Of a DNA stretch of 64,000 nt, positions 34,181 through 48,700 are shown one piece after another (the first letter of the stretch is position 1; each line of letters begins with the position of its first letter). This DNA is from Fasciolopsis buskii (lineage: Eukaryota > Platyhelminthes > Trematoda > Plagiorchiida > Fasciolidae). The stretch covers positions 1 through 64,000 of the forward strand of contig LUCM01005536.1 in the NCBI GenBank assembly GCA_008360955.1, read 5' to 3'. The notes below the pieces were generated by a model. That model did not search any database. It had not been told where the DNA came from and saw only the letters and a program-made list of their open reading frames with translations. The position numbers and the translations under genes were made by a program.

Positions 34181-35609
34181 AAGCTTGAATTATTCACTAT
34201 GATTAATATTACTGCACTCCCTACATGTGCTCTTCTTTAGCATGATTACAATCAGCGGCTCATCCCGCGATTAAGGACTACGTTCGCCTTTTCAATTATC
34301 AGAGTTCAATGAGATAAGTGATTTCGCCACGAATTCACTCCTTTTTGAAAAAGACATGGATGAAGTTGGTCGTGACGGACTGCTTTTTACGTCTACAGAA
34401 TTCGAATATTCGACTACAATTCTATTTCTTTTGGGACGTCAACATATAATTTCGATGTTTTCAGTTTCAAATGACGGCTAAAATACGTTAACCTATATCC
34501 GGCTCAACTGGTTCTTGATTTTTTCTGCCCAGCGTTCCAACCTTTCTTTCCACTGTCGATGAGCTCAACATTTTCATCGCGCTCAGCTTCAATACCGAAT
34601 TTTGCCGCCGACGTTGTCGCTTGCAACCATTAACAGACTTTATTTTTACCTTACGCGGCGTTCATCCCTTCGGCTGTCCTATCCAATCAGCTTTCACCTT
34701 CTTTCTCATGGCTCATCATCAACTGATTTTGTCACTGCCGACGCATCCTTTCATCTCTTAGAAGTTGCGTAGTTTCCATTCTTTCCTTGTTTGGCCCAGC
34801 TCCCTGGCGAACACAAGTCTTTATTATACCCCAAAACTAGGACCACGGGCAAAACCGGACGCAAATGCACCGGACTGATTTAGTTGCAGCGCATGCCTGC
34901 ATATTTGACTATCAAAATTCTTGTTTCTTCGGATAGTATCTGTTTAAATCTGTCACGATAATCCGAATCAAACGGGAGTTCGACGAACAGTCAGGCTTAC
35001 TCCCTGCGTCCACGGCAGTTGGGTTGACTCAAAATTTGCATCGAAACTGGCGCATGATCTGAAGTGATGTACGTTGTCCAAGACCTCTATTGGCCTCAGT
35101 CAGCTTATTGATCGGGATAACTCTTCTTACCCACTCTTCATGAGAATTTTCACATTTTTGCGAGTGGATCAGACACAGCAACACACGAGAAAACATTCTT
35201 TATTGGCTATAAACAGCAGGTTTTACACGTTTTAGGAAGAATTATCAAACACTGATAGCAAAAGCAAATAAATGAAATTCGAATTTATGCACCTACTTGG
35301 ATAAAGTATAACTAGTGTTGTGATGGACAGTTTTTTGATGTTTGGTGTTTCGATTTCAGCGGCTCAGTGTTTACCCGACCCCATCTTGCACCGAGAAGCA
35401 GAAAGTACTGAAAGGCTTTCGTCATTATTCACGTATTGACAGAAGAAAATTATTGATGATAATATGGTGTGTTTCTCGAAAACTTTAAGAGACATGCTTG
35501 ATTGCATGGTAAGGCTGGAGGGTTTGCTATCGGCTAATCTTAGAATTAATAATATTGATAGAACACTGGCACCTTCAATTTTAGCGGTGGAATGGTAACT
35601 GTCCACCTG

Positions 35610-37976
35610 GGATGCTTATCCTCGGTCACCTAGAATTAGCCTCGACTGATCGGAGAATCCGTTATGTAGCAGCGCTCTCATCTGACAGCACTGTGAGCGT
35701 CTATATTAACAAATTGAACTTTTCGACTAGGGGAAACGGCCGAGCAGGTATTTTAATTTTGACTTTATTCTTAAGTTGTGCAATGATTTTTAATATATTG
35801 CGATTTAGTGAATGCTTTACTTCTGCAAATGCAATCCAGTTTTGCAACACCACATAGTTGCCATTCTATCGCTGTTCTTTGGGATCGAATTCTCTTTCCC
35901 TACGACTTAATTGCGGCGGGAACGAGCTTGCTGGGATCCCAAGAAGCATCTCCCACATGGCTCTGATTGAAGCAATCTGTAGCTAGTCCCAGCCGTGCAA
36001 ATGAGGTTTGGGCAGCTCTGCTAATGCTTCTCCTGTGTACTAGCACGAAATTTCCCCCCAAGTCTGGAGTAGATTTGGCCAATGAAACCCCAAAGATCCC
36101 AGCGTTTTCCAAGCGTAACCAATTTTCTCACTAGCGTCCAATACCCAGGAAATTTCCTTATTCTAGTGTATGCAGCAGCAGGGAACAGGAGAAAATTTTA
36201 AGTACTCTTATTTTCAAAGCCAAACCAATTTTCGATAAATTATATTTATTCGTAAAAATGAAACTAAGTTACGTAAAAGCTTAATCTGTTTTTATTTGGA
36301 TTTTGGCTGAAGAACGCCAGTTCGAAGGAGTTAGTATATGTGAAAAGTGTACTTGGGTGCGACGTAGGTCAAATAGCAATCCTTAAACATTTTTCCTTTA
36401 GAAGCACCCTATACAGGTTTTTGGCTCGTCACCAGCTTAGTAACATGGCTTAAATCGCGCATTTACAGATAAGTAGACAAACACCATTCACGGGTTTTCC
36501 GGTTCGAGGGAAATAGTACCGCTACACACGTGGCACTGTGCACGTGGTTCGCGGCGCACCCGTAAACCCATTAACGGTGCACCTCAGGGCAACAACAGTC
36601 TACCTGCACACGTGGCTGCTATCTCTGCTCACCAAGCCGCCGCCGCGGGCTTCACGGAACCAAATACGCACGAGCCTGTAATTGTCCCTTCAAGTTAGCA
36701 CAGACGCATGTGGTAACTTTAAGGGCGGTTAAGTGCAAATACTCAGCCAGTTGTAGATCCAGGCAAAATGTACAATGGCCTTTGTGGGCCCATCAATCTT
36801 TTCTTGGGATCACGCGGACTAGTACTGTCGCCCCATGTCAAGACATTTTTAATCAGTCCCGAACTTGGATTAGGCCAAAAGAGATAAATTAATCACAGCA
36901 CTGTGGGGTCTGAGGAACGTCTTTTAGGAAGAACAGCAAAAAGGTCTTTGATAACGCTCGTGAATGAAATATTTGTCGCTTAATAGCCGAAGGCATGATT
37001 TGCTGGCTTCCTCTCATCGACCTGAATGGGAAAGGACGCAGGGTTGCTGGAATCGTACAATTTTCTTGGAGAGCCGTGCTTCGGACTGAATGGTGTCCCT
37101 TGGCCTGAGAATGGTGATCCAGCCCAATCTTCGAGGATCATCGACAGGAGTTCGCTTTCATTTATGAATTGGCCCCAGCTCTTGTTCAATCCATATTTTG
37201 ACCTCGTTTTAGGACAAGTGAACTCACTATCCGTAGATGCGCAAAAGCTTTGCGCATTCAGATGGTTCCAGGGCTGTCAATTAAGGGACAACTTTTAGCG
37301 ATAATTCCGCTACTTCTTGCCCTGCTAAGGAAATTTAAAAGCACTCGTTTAGGGGCATTCATCGAAACGACGAAGAATTCACAAGGTTATATTCCCGTAT
37401 CTGACACTACTAACTTATTGTTGATAAGCGCCTGTAGACAGTAGCCGTGCTGGAGATTAGACACAATTTCATGATCACCAAGTTTGTTTAGGATTGCAGA
37501 TTTAGTGATACCGTGAAAGACCTTGAGTTTTGACAGGAGGAATTGGAGGAAAAGTTATTCCAACCTTTTGGATATGTACCTGAGGGCAAACGTTTACCAG
37601 TGAGATACTTAAGAAACAGTTAGCACATAAGTGGCTTCTTTGAAAATGAAGAAGATGAGGGAAGCAAAGCAATTTTTATTGAATATGATTTTGTTTCTTT
37701 CGCGATCTGTGGAGTTTACCCCGCTGGTGGTTACGGAAGAATAGCCAAATAAGCGACTTACGAGATCTTTCAACATATCTTAGACTGTTTAGGCCGTGAA
37801 TTGATTATATGATTGGTTACAGCTATTCAGAGCGCCACTTGGTGTTTAGACCAATCACTCGGAAGTTTCTATGGCCTGAATAACGCGTAACATATTTAAA
37901 ACTGAAGCGCACATGATGGATTCTCGCGCGAAGTTCATGTTTACAGCTCCTTTGAGGTGACATTTCCATCCTACCG
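35610..37976. other. Unassigned DNA and presumed AGBL5 upstream region
   Basis: No exon or repeat recognised. At about 36520-36660 there is a GC-richer stretch with CACGTGG and CCGCCGCCGCGG, the most promoter-like part upstream of AGBL5, about 1.3 kb from its start codon. No TATA box or initiator could be assigned. Confidence 0.3.
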
Positions 37977-38389
37977 ATGGAAGTCAAAATTGGAAATCTG
38001 ATATTCTCCTCCAATTTCGATTCTGGAAACTTGGCTCGAGTGGAGCGCGTCTCTCCGGAATCACTGGAGGAGCAATCTACCTCATTGTCTAACTCATCGT
38101 TTAAAACCGGCCAGGTTCATAAGTTTTCAATAAATGGCAATGCTTCGGGAAACATTAGCATTTTTGATTTGAGAGTCGATCATGAGTTCAAAATTTGGAC
38201 TCGCCCGGATTGTTCTGGCACAATTTTTGAGAACGGCAACCGTACATGGTTCCATTTCTCTATAAGGGGTTATTCCCCAGGAAGGCTTCTGAGGGTAACA
38301 ATAATGAACCTCAACAAACAGGCAAAAATATACAGTCAAGGCTACTCTCCAATGTACCGAGTCTGTCACGCTACTCAGCCATTTCCAAG
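37977..38389 (+). CDS. AGBL5: AGBL5 exon 1 (start codon and N-terminal beta domain)
   Basis: 413 nt. The ATG is chosen because [20 protein letters not shown] aligns from residue 1 with animal CCP5. It continues through [20 protein letters not shown] and [15 protein letters not shown]. The donor is TTCCAAG/GTTAGT, leaving AG to be completed by exon 2. An in-frame reading past the donor stops after four residues. Confidence 0.95.
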
Positions 38390-41300
38390 GTTAGTAGCAA
38401 TTTAGTTGGTTCCTTCGTTATTTACCGCTTTTTTTACGACTGTTTTAAAAGCGAGAAGGAATTCTTGAAAGTGCACTCATTTGATTGGCTAATGTTCCTG
38501 AGGACATACGCCTTTAGCGCCTCGATGGTCTGTTGCCAGTAGACACGAATGAACGATCTAAAAATGGACACATTGTTTTGTTAATGAAATCGCGTTTTTG
38601 TAATTGACTAGCCTGACATTATGAAAGGTTTTATGTGCTGAATCGTAAACATATATTTATATATATGGGCGGATTCAAAGAAAGTTTTGCTCAATTCTGT
38701 TCGGTAAGATTTCACTTACATGGTGGCATATAATCAGGGATGCTCAAGCAATTTACCTTTCGTTAAAAAACCGTCCTAATAAAGCCTGCACATTTTTTAG
38801 CGTGGAACATTTTTTGCATGACGGCGTAAAGATTCTGAGGCATGAAATTTCACTAAGGCGTGTTAGATTTTGTTACTTCACCCGGAAATGTGTTAAACTA
38901 CAGTCACTTATCACAATCCGTCTTCATCAAAGTGGTGTTTGAACTGAAGCTCAAATTTGATGTATTATTTGCGAATTTGAGCTTGACCAGAAACATTATT
39001 TTTACCTTGAATCTTGCTCGTTTTAAATATGTTGATGGCAAAGCCATCATAATTTTTCAATGAAGACAATTTATCGTCTTTTTGACGATTACTGTGCAAA
39101 TGGGTGGGACAAATGCTGTACTATTTCGTTGCTTTCAGAGGAAAAAGTGGACACCCATGATCCGCACGATTTCAAGAGCACAAAAATGTTTACTTTAAGA
39201 GCTAGACATAAAGGTATCTGACATTTTGTTCATAGGTTTGATGAACAGAGTATTCCATTTGTAGTAAGTAACGAGTTTTAAGTGCAATATATCTAATTGT
39301 TAAGATTTCAGATTATGATCACTTGTACAGAAAACGCAAAACAAGCCTCCGAGGTAATTCAAAGTGTTTTGAGCCACAAATTTTGTCTTTGTTAATGCTG
39401 CGATTTGGATATGGTTTTCACAAAAACTAATTCGACTCAATGACTATAAGACACACCGGCGATCAACTAAACGCGGTGCAAAAACAAGAAAATAAAAATA
39501 AAGCTTAAAGAAGGTAGGGAAACAAGCACACACGTTTTTTGAGTTGTTTTTGCCATTTTTAAGGGCACAGAGTTTCACAAAAAAGCCTCAATCATTAGTG
39601 CTAATGACCTCGGTTTTGAACCATATCTTTCAGTGTCGCCGACCAAGCGCAACGCTGATCGCTTGAGCCTCAACCAGAAAGGCGGAAAGCAAAATCGGAT
39701 GAAAAAGCGAAACTCACTTCTTCATGTCTCTACGCCAAGTCATGGGCTGACCATCACAGTGCTTCTTCCAGCCTTCCAAATAAGGGGTAAGAGGCGAACA
39801 AAAAGTAAACGACGGGCAATCATACGAAATATATGACCAAGCCAACGTAGGTGACTTAGAGCCGTTATCTCTGTCAGAGGACGACTGTCTACACCCAACA
39901 CACGACGATGCACCTTGTCACTGCTCACTCGATGCTCCCAGCAGAAATGAGAAAAGTTTCAGAGATATCGGTGGTCGAGAACAAAAGGTCTCCGGGTGTT
40001 GTCAACAAAAGGAGCCCAGGTCTTGCAATCGTACAGAAGACCCTTGCAAACTTTGGCACTGTACACCATTTGCTTGAGGGAAAGCCGAATGTTACAGTGA
40101 CGCCACAAATGTTGCAGGTTCGCAGAAGCCGGTCTGGCTTTTGCAGATTGTAACGTGATTTCCTCTCCAACATTTCCTTTAGTTGTGGTCAGGTTCCCGA
40201 GTTATTTAAAGTTATGGGCTGTTTTAATCGATCAACACGAAGGGAGGATTCGGACGCAGACTCCTGACAGTCGTGAAGAAGCATCTTGCGTTTTGAAGGC
40301 GCCAAGCACATACCGTACTTAGATGCCTCAATCGCCAAGCAGTCGAAAGTCTGCTGTGCATCGCCAATCAGCAAAGTAATATCATCGACATAACATAAGT
40401 CAAAATTCTCGTCTCCTGGAGGAGTTTAACTGTACCGTCTAAAAGACCAGATAAATGGTTCTGTTGAAAAAGGTCTGTGACAAATTCGAATAGAAATAGG
40501 GATATAGGACAACCATGTTGCGCTCCACTGGAAATAACAGTGGATGACAAAAAGGACCATAAGCTCTAACCCGACCAAAGATATGACGGTACAACTCTTA
40601 GAGAACCAAAACATGCTTCTTAGGTACTACGTTTCCCAACAAAACTGCCATACTGCGGACCTGTCGACGGAGTCGACGGTTACACGAATGTCCAAGAACA
40701 CGATGATCGTTGGCCTGCAGAAAGTATGACGGTATCCCAACAGCTGTGGAAAGTTGAAGAGTTTAACGACGACGAGAGCGAAATCCAGCCTGTTCCTTAC
40801 AAGTTTGCTTTCTACGCGCGCTGTACACTTTGCGAATAACGACGAATGAATCAGTTTTTTCAATATTAGAAATAAGCTAATGGCTCTTGGCTGGCACACT
40901 TATAATGCAGTCTTTTTTGAAGCTGAGGCCAGAAATCGTCTCCCTCATGAGCACAAAACCTTCCTAGAGTATTAGATAGTCGAGGACAAGACTTAACTTA
41001 ATGTGACCATTTCCATTCCCTTATTTTTAAATAGAACTAGGGGATATCCATCGGAAACCAGGGCTTTATAACGTCCTAGGGCTTGAATTTCCTTGAATGT
41101 CTTTACCTTAGCTGGTGGATCTCTCTCAGGCCACCGGACCTTTGTTGGGATAGCTAAGGAAGCTGCTGATGCTGAGAGCTAGCTAAATTATGCTTGAAAA
41201 CGCTCCACCCAGCGTACAAGACGTCGGTGCAAGTGGCATGTGGGCAAACCATCAGCCTTACAGGTCATTTTGCTCACATCTAATTCTTCCTTATCGGTAA

Positions 41301-44300
41301 CTTGGCTGAGGTGAAACAGCTTACGGGAATTATCCGTTGCAACAGCATGTTCCATCTCCAAAGCTCTTGGGGGCCACCAGATCTTGCGATCTATCCTTAA
41401 GCTTGCATTAAGCTTACGTATCGCTGTGAGCCGTGCTTCATTATACTCGTCACCAGCCGTGATGGACTGGGATGCGTCAGGGAGGCCCAGAGTATCAGCA
41501 GGAATCCAGGGCGTTACAACGCCACGGTTCAGGCCGCAACTAACTAAACCAGCAGAATGCTGAGCATTTTTGGTAAAAGGCCGGTGCCCAATGAAGTTTT
41601 GAGGTGAAAGGTATCCTAGCTTTTCAGCCAGAATGCACTAAAAGATAGACAGTCGAGTTCTATCAGGTAGCTTGTCACAATCTAACCGGCGCTGCACCAC
41701 ACGTCTCGATCACCCACCAAAGAACATGGACAGTGTGGTGCATACTAAAGCATGATGAGAGCAGTGATGTCCTCTCCAGTACGACCGACAGTTTGGTTAG
41801 TAGTCTTGCCATATGTTGCTAATGGCAATTTGCCCGATTTGGGTTCACTGGTTTACTGGGCGTAAGCCAGATGGCGTACAGGCGATTTAAATGTCTGAAG
41901 CTCGGACTAGCAATAAACAATTAATGCTCTGAGTCCAAATCCAACGGCCGCCCCCGCAGTCATATCAACAGGATTCAAGACCAAAGGGGCTTCTCAGATG
42001 CAGCTAACTCGATTACAACCGACTTGCTTGAGCATTCATTTTCTCTGTCAAAATCACGATATCACTCTATCTTGTTGTACGAAAGAATTTGCGAATCTCT
42101 TTATATAAACTGTCCCTCACTGCATCTAGGCTGCAATTTGTTGAGGTGTACGCTGAGACGAGAAACAAGTTTTATCTGTCAGCGCTACGAATGTATAATT
42201 TATGCAAACCTTTAAATTTCACTGTGTATGGCCAACTATCGACTGGGATCCAGTCAATTAGAGCAACTCCAGCCCTCTCGTTGAGAATCACACCAACACC
42301 AGCAAACTTAGAAGCTTCAGCCTAAAGGTTGCCATTAAGAAGATGAAACTTCAAGGAGGTACCATATGTGAATGTCAGTTGGATATTACAGCTGGATTTT
42401 TGAATGCGAGTATCATGGATACAGCACACATCGATGGCTAGGGTCTCCAGTAGAAAGCAGTTCTGCCCTGGGTTAGTCGATGACTGCGGATCATTGTGTT
42501 TCACATTGGTGGACTCAGAGCAAGCTTTCGTCTGTGCTCGCATTTTTCGCTCCTTGTCTGTGGTCACACCAGAAGAAAAGCTGCTCTTCTTCTAAAGCTT
42601 ACTCTAAAAGGTACTCACTGATTTCAGTCACATTCAAAAATTTCAAAACAACGGTTGCCTCATTAAAATGCTCAGAATCCAAGAGAACACTGAAAGCAGA
42701 CCAAGAACCTCCCGTAAGCCAATAAAAGTTTGGACTTAAGGTACTGAGTTCCACAGTCCAGTCATTAGAACAAACGCTGAATCAGAATGGTCTAGGTTAT
42801 CGGGAATTACTTTATATATGTACATAGAAATACTGCGTTTTTTAATATTTCGTGAGACATTAAATAATTGGAAGATGGTTTGTAAGCCTGGCTCTTGTAG
42901 ATACAGTAAGGCAATCAAGTTAGGGTTCACGTGATCCCCGAGGTGATGGTTGAAGACAACAGGTGATAGAGTTATGTCGTAGCAAGTAAAGTTCTTGCAC
43001 ATAGAGCCTTTCTTTTGTATAATTCTTGAAATTACTGCTTTTTTAGTTATCAATATGGTGTTTTAGTTTTTCTGTTTAAGCAGATGGTGCTGCCGAGTGG
43101 CGGCCAAAACCGGTGCAAGATGGCGCAAGTTTACCAGCTGTGCTAATTTAATTGATTTGAAATTTGCTATAACAAAGCTAAGAATGATCAGAGTAACTAA
43201 CTATTTATAGGTACTTCAGGAGGACAGTCACTGAAAATTTTGCTTGTTTTTTTCCATCTGTGAATCGTGTAACGTGCTTTGGTTTGGGACGCTGCTCTGA
43301 TGTATCTCCTAGTAAAAGCCAAAATAAACGGAGGATATTGGAAAGCACATCAAGTTATAAATAAAATAACCCTGCGGAAAAAGAAAGCTGTCTAATGGAA
43401 TGACGTTAAAAACCGCATGGCTTATCTTCAGTTAAAACTCTCGGTAACCTTTTTGGGGTCCATTTAGCCGAGGGCCGAGCATTTAACTAAAATTAGTCGA
43501 TCCAATTTCGTTCAGGCGCTGGCTATCTATAATTTTGTCCCAACTACTGGATGCCTTGGAAAAACATCATACTAGAACAAATACTCGCAATCGTGCTTAA
43601 GACTAGTCTGTGGACCTCTGTGACATTAAAAACGGCAAAACAAACTCAAACAAATCAAAAAATGTGTACGGTGAATACATGAAGAAATTCTTCGGCGTTT
43701 TATGGTCCCTCCTATTTTTGCCTCTCGGTCGGTGTAGTTTCGTTGGCATGTGTTTTGCGCTGCACCGAGTTTGTTTTCAAGCCAGTGGTTTATATATACA
43801 TATATATGTCTTAACAGAATCGAATCTGTAGCATATATATGGCGATTAGCGTCACTGACCTGCAATAATCATCACAGACTGCGCAAGTGACTGAATTAAA
43901 TTAGCTTTGGGTATTTCCAAAGAACGTTTCAGGGAGTTCAGCTTATTTTTGGCGGAAGAATTTACGATGAAGTTTTTCATCATCACTGAAAGGTGCGTGA
44001 CATTTGCGCATGTATCTCAGCTCAAATCACACCTAAGACGCATTATTGTGGACCATAGATCTCATATCGTCCGATGAAATAAAGCTAGTCACAACAACTC
44101 TGCCCTTATGAGCAGATGATTTTGTCCGTAAAGCCTAAAAGCGGCTGCTTTTGTCCGCATTGTCCATGTGTGGCCAACAAAATGGCTTTGGTTTTTTACA
44201 ATTGTGCAAAACAGCAGATTGACCAGGTAAAAAATCCAAATGGTAAAAACAAAATGCAGCCAGCGGTTGTTGGTACGCACATGTAAGTGACAAGATGTTG

Positions 44301-45623
44301 AGGAGTAGAAAATCTACACTGTGCACAATGCACCCTCAATTGATTGTTATACACACAGAAAAATTGCCTCATTTTGTGCAAAACAGATGAACCGAATGGG
44401 GTTTATGACATTTTACCGGGTATTTTTAAGAATTTCCAGGAATTTATTGAACGCTTTGTCATTCCTTCAGAAGCTCGGATACTACAATTACTAGCAGAAA
44501 AAAGGCAAACGTGTACCATATGTGGTGAAATTAATGCAATTAACATTTCAAAGGTAGAATGGGCGATACGGTAAAATTTCAGTGCCCAGCCGTGAGAGTG
44601 CTAACTGATTAACAAAATCTGTTTTATGCAAAGTATCATGTGCGGAAAATTCCAGTGGGCTTATTCCAAATAAAACTCAAAGATATAGAAAGGATTTATT
44701 TATTTTTAGTTTGTAAAGAACGAAAAAATTTCAAAACGTTTTGAGAAGCTACAGGACTTTATTTCAATTCGATCTTTAGATGGCAACGAATTCGAGACAA
44801 ACCAGCATGGAACATGACGGAAGGACAATTTATGCTCACTTTTATTCATCGATTTTCCGATTTGAAGGGCAGCACAACTTTCTTCGCCTTTTGTTATCCT
44901 TGGACCTATTCGGACACACAGGCACAACTTTCTTTCCTGGAAACATTCTTTCATAGTAAGACAGCATCACTTCAATTGTCCTTTAACCATTTACGCCAAT
45001 CGACGGATCCTGGTGATATTTCTGAGTCCGTCCTACTGGGCTCAGACGAAATATCACTGTCCGATCGCCTGCTCGACAAAGTTTATTTTCATCGAGAATT
45101 GCTTTGCTACAGCCTAGAAGGTCGCCGAGTTGATCTTATAACACTGACAGACTGGTCTGGTCGTTTGGAAATTCGTGAGGAGTATTTTGATCCACTTCTC
45201 TTTCCAAACCGAAATCAAAAGAGACCATGGAAGTTCATTGGAAAAAAGGTGAGCACAGTTATTATTCCAGGGCATTTAATCTGGTTGTGAATTTTTATCC
45301 AATGAACATAAACAGGTGGGAATGCTACTGAATGCGAGGAGAAAACATAAGTGCGAAATTTGTGGAATTACTTTTTACACCTGCATTTGTTTGTGCAGCG
45401 GCATAACTTTGATTCCGATTGATAATTAGGTAGATAGATAGATAGACGATAGGCATATAAATGGATAGATTGATAGAAAGATAGGTAGAAAATACATAAG
45501 TGTGTAAAGGGATAGATAGATAGGGATGAAGACTAATAAATGGATGTAAAATTTGATCGATAGATAGATAGATAGACAAACAGACAGATAGATAGATAGA
45601 CAGACAGATGGATGGAGAGATAA

Positions 45624-45701
<78 letters not shown>

Positions 45702-48700
45702 GGATAATTGTACGGATTGTTCTATAAACAGATAGGTAGATTATTAGAGGGAAGACGAAATTGTGAATTTCTCTTTTAGGTACATAAGTTAAAAGACTTC
45801 CGAAATAACACAATCAGTTTTTCCGGTGATAACTGTTTATCAAGAATACGTACCCCGTTATTCTCTGTAAATCGACCTACTCCTTTATGCGTTACGATTA
45901 TAGGCTTCCATCTGAATCCATTTTGTATTACCGGAACGTGAATAGATGGCGGTTGTTCGATGGGTTAGCAGTGCCTAATCCACAAAGAATAACGAGCATA
46001 TACATTCGTGATCCCGAAAATGCGTTCTCCGTCTATTCCCATTTGTGTCGTACAGCCAAAACTTGATACCGATGTCATATGCATCAGTTACATATGCATA
46101 AACCAGTTGCCATCAGAATTTTGCAGAAAGGAAACCTAGTTTAAATGTAGAAGCTCGTACAGCATGCTACACGAATCGGTGCAATAGTGACATAGCTTTG
46201 GAAGAATCCAAATCCGTATAAAATTTGACTGATAGATGGATGTATGCATCCATCAAGAGCATTAAATGTCTTGCATTTTGTTGCAGTGCTCGCTCGGCTT
46301 CGAAAGATCCAAAGAATGGTTTTTCCAACTTGACGGAATATGTCCTATTGTTCCGAATTTTGTTCGCATAGCCAACGTCATTAACCTGATGACTGTCTCA
46401 GAAACATCTGTATCGCCTCACAGGTCAGCTAGCAAGGCATATTTGACTTTGCATCTTCGGGAGCGTTGATTTGTCGTGTGCCTTAGTTTGAAGCAATCGT
46501 CATTCTTGATTTACCAAAATAAAGAAGCAACATCTTGCAATATACTGAAAATTAAATTTTTCTTGCTCAGTAGAGTGTAAATTACTATCCCTCTTAAAAT
46601 TTGCGTGATGCGACTCATGGTGAGAAAGCCAGCGGTCCATAAAGTTCGTGTCGCTGTTCACCGCTGTAAACGTTAATGATAATAGTGATTCCGATGATAA
46701 TAATGATTCCGGCTATTTGCATGAAGCAGCCGATGGCGACAATGTTGATGATGATGACGAGAACGACCACGACAGAGGCAATAAGGACAGCGAGGCAGAT
46801 GTTTATGATGATGGTGGTAACGAGAATTTGTTGCGTCCATATTTTTTATGGCATAACGGCGTTCAATTCATTTTTTCCGCACATAATAACTCAGTGTATT
46901 GTAACTTAACTAATGACCGGACGCAATCAGAACACGTTTCAAAGTTGATTAACTTTTCACACTGAAAATTGCGAATGCACCTTGATGTTATTCTCCAAAA
47001 TTAGCCAGTAGATGCCTTTTGAATTCTTCAGGGAAATTTGAACGAGGCAGTTCTAAAATCAATCATTTCATGTACTCAATGAGTGTACAAAAACCTTGCC
47101 GCTCTGCCTACCCAAATACAGTAAGAAATTAGTAAACCGTAGAATAAGGATATAATCCAACACAAGAGGCCAAGTGCTATTACGTTAGTTAGTGTCTCGC
47201 AAATGTCGTAACCAGAGCCCGGTATAAGTGAAGATGTGTACTCAGACACGTAAAATGACCAACTTACATGAATACAGGGGGAGTGAAGACGTATCGGCCA
47301 GCCCAAAGTCAACGGTCACTGTAAAGAATCGTTCGGCTGGACACCCCATTGTATCCCTGCCGACCGACCATTCACAAACTGGAAAATAGTCAGTAATTTA
47401 CTACATTTCCTGTTATATTGAGTGCGTTTTCAAATAAACGTTTTAAAACGATAATATTAGAAAATATCTTAAAGAAGCGGTATTGAAAGACGGTATACCC
47501 GATGATTCAGTACTCACAACGTCTATCCAGTAGTTGAGTTGTCACTAAAGCGGATCCAGGAACGCGAGCTAGGATTTTGATTACGAAGCGCATAAATGAT
47601 TTGCTAAGTTACCTGAGACATTGTTCCAGCTGTGAAACTTAAGATCTTTGAGTTTCACCAGTGTCATTTATCTAACGATGAAAATCACAAGCAGAGCGAG
47701 TTTTTGAAAAGCTTCGTGGTGCTGTTCAGCAGCCGCAACCAAATTTTTCGAAATAAAATTTTTACATATGTAGCTGATTATTCGTAAGTAATCGACTGCA
47801 AAGCCTTAGTAACAAGTTAATTTGGGTTTTCACAAGAACTGGATAATTCACACACAGCATAGGAAGACAAATCGACTTCTTCTAGATGGTCGCCCGATTC
47901 AAGCTTACTAGACTTTTGCCAGATGTGCATTTGGTCCCGGTAACACATACCAATGTGAAAAGTACCCACATTGCCACCTTTTCTGCCCTTCGTGATTAAG
48001 CGCAGGAAAAACAAATTTGCTATGGGAATAAAGCTTTCTTAAACGGATCCTATGTATACGGAAACAGGAAAGATTGGTGACTAGGCACATGATATAATTG
48101 AGAATAAAAAACTGTGTCTGACCCTTAGCTTATTTTGAAGGCTTCCAATGGTCTATGGTCCAACCAGCTAAAAGAGGGTGGCTCATCTTAAGCCAAATAT
48201 TCAGTCATGCCTTGAAGGTTAACGGGTAGTGGCCTTGGAGAAGTAGTCTCCTGGTTCTCTAGGTTTGGGCTTGATTTGGATTGGCAACCCAATATGAAGA
48301 GTTAACGGCAGAATAAATGAACCAAGAATAACAGCTATGAAAACTGAAACGAAATGAACTGACCTGGTCCAAACAACTGGATTCCTACTCTGTTACTCCC
48401 GCCTCTCTTACGGATAGGTTCTTTTCCAAACCAGTCTTTGGTTGATAACCCTAATCGTTCTTTTGCTCGGCGGCTGGACCCCACAACAACACCTGTGCAC
48501 CAGGTTCCATGAATCACATTAGTGAAAAGAACTTCATAAACTGCATCGATATTGGTACAGGGTTAGAAAATAAATCGGGCCCATAAGTGTGGCCTAAGTG
48601 TTTCTCTAACCTAGTTACATTTAGTGTCCCCACACGTCACCAGATAAAATAAAAAGCTGGCTTAGACTAAGCTCTCCGCAAGGATCGTGGAAGCCACTAT

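Larger units (their letters stand above)
32414..35609 (-). repeat. Large inverted repeat, right arm (3196 bp)
   Basis: Partner of 24187-27382. Boundaries are sharp: at 35609/35610 (CCACCTG|GG) and at 32413/32414 (TGC|ACCAGCC) the two sequences stop matching at once. Given the heavy decay of neighbouring LINEs, near identity over 3.2 kb implies a recent duplication, gene conversion or an assembly duplicate. Confidence 0.93.

Noticed and set aside
24187..35609. Reading the inverted repeat as a Maverick/Polinton or foldback DNA transposon
   Set aside because: No transposase, integrase or polymerase motif is found in arms or spacer, and no target-site duplication is seen at the outer ends.
45325..45813. 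162-codon minus frame rich in SIYL repeats
   Set aside because: It is the translation of the GATA microsatellite.
46648..46965. 105-codon Asp-rich plus frame
   Set aside because: It is encoded by cryptic GAT/GAC simple sequence inside AGBL5 intron 2, without splice phase support.
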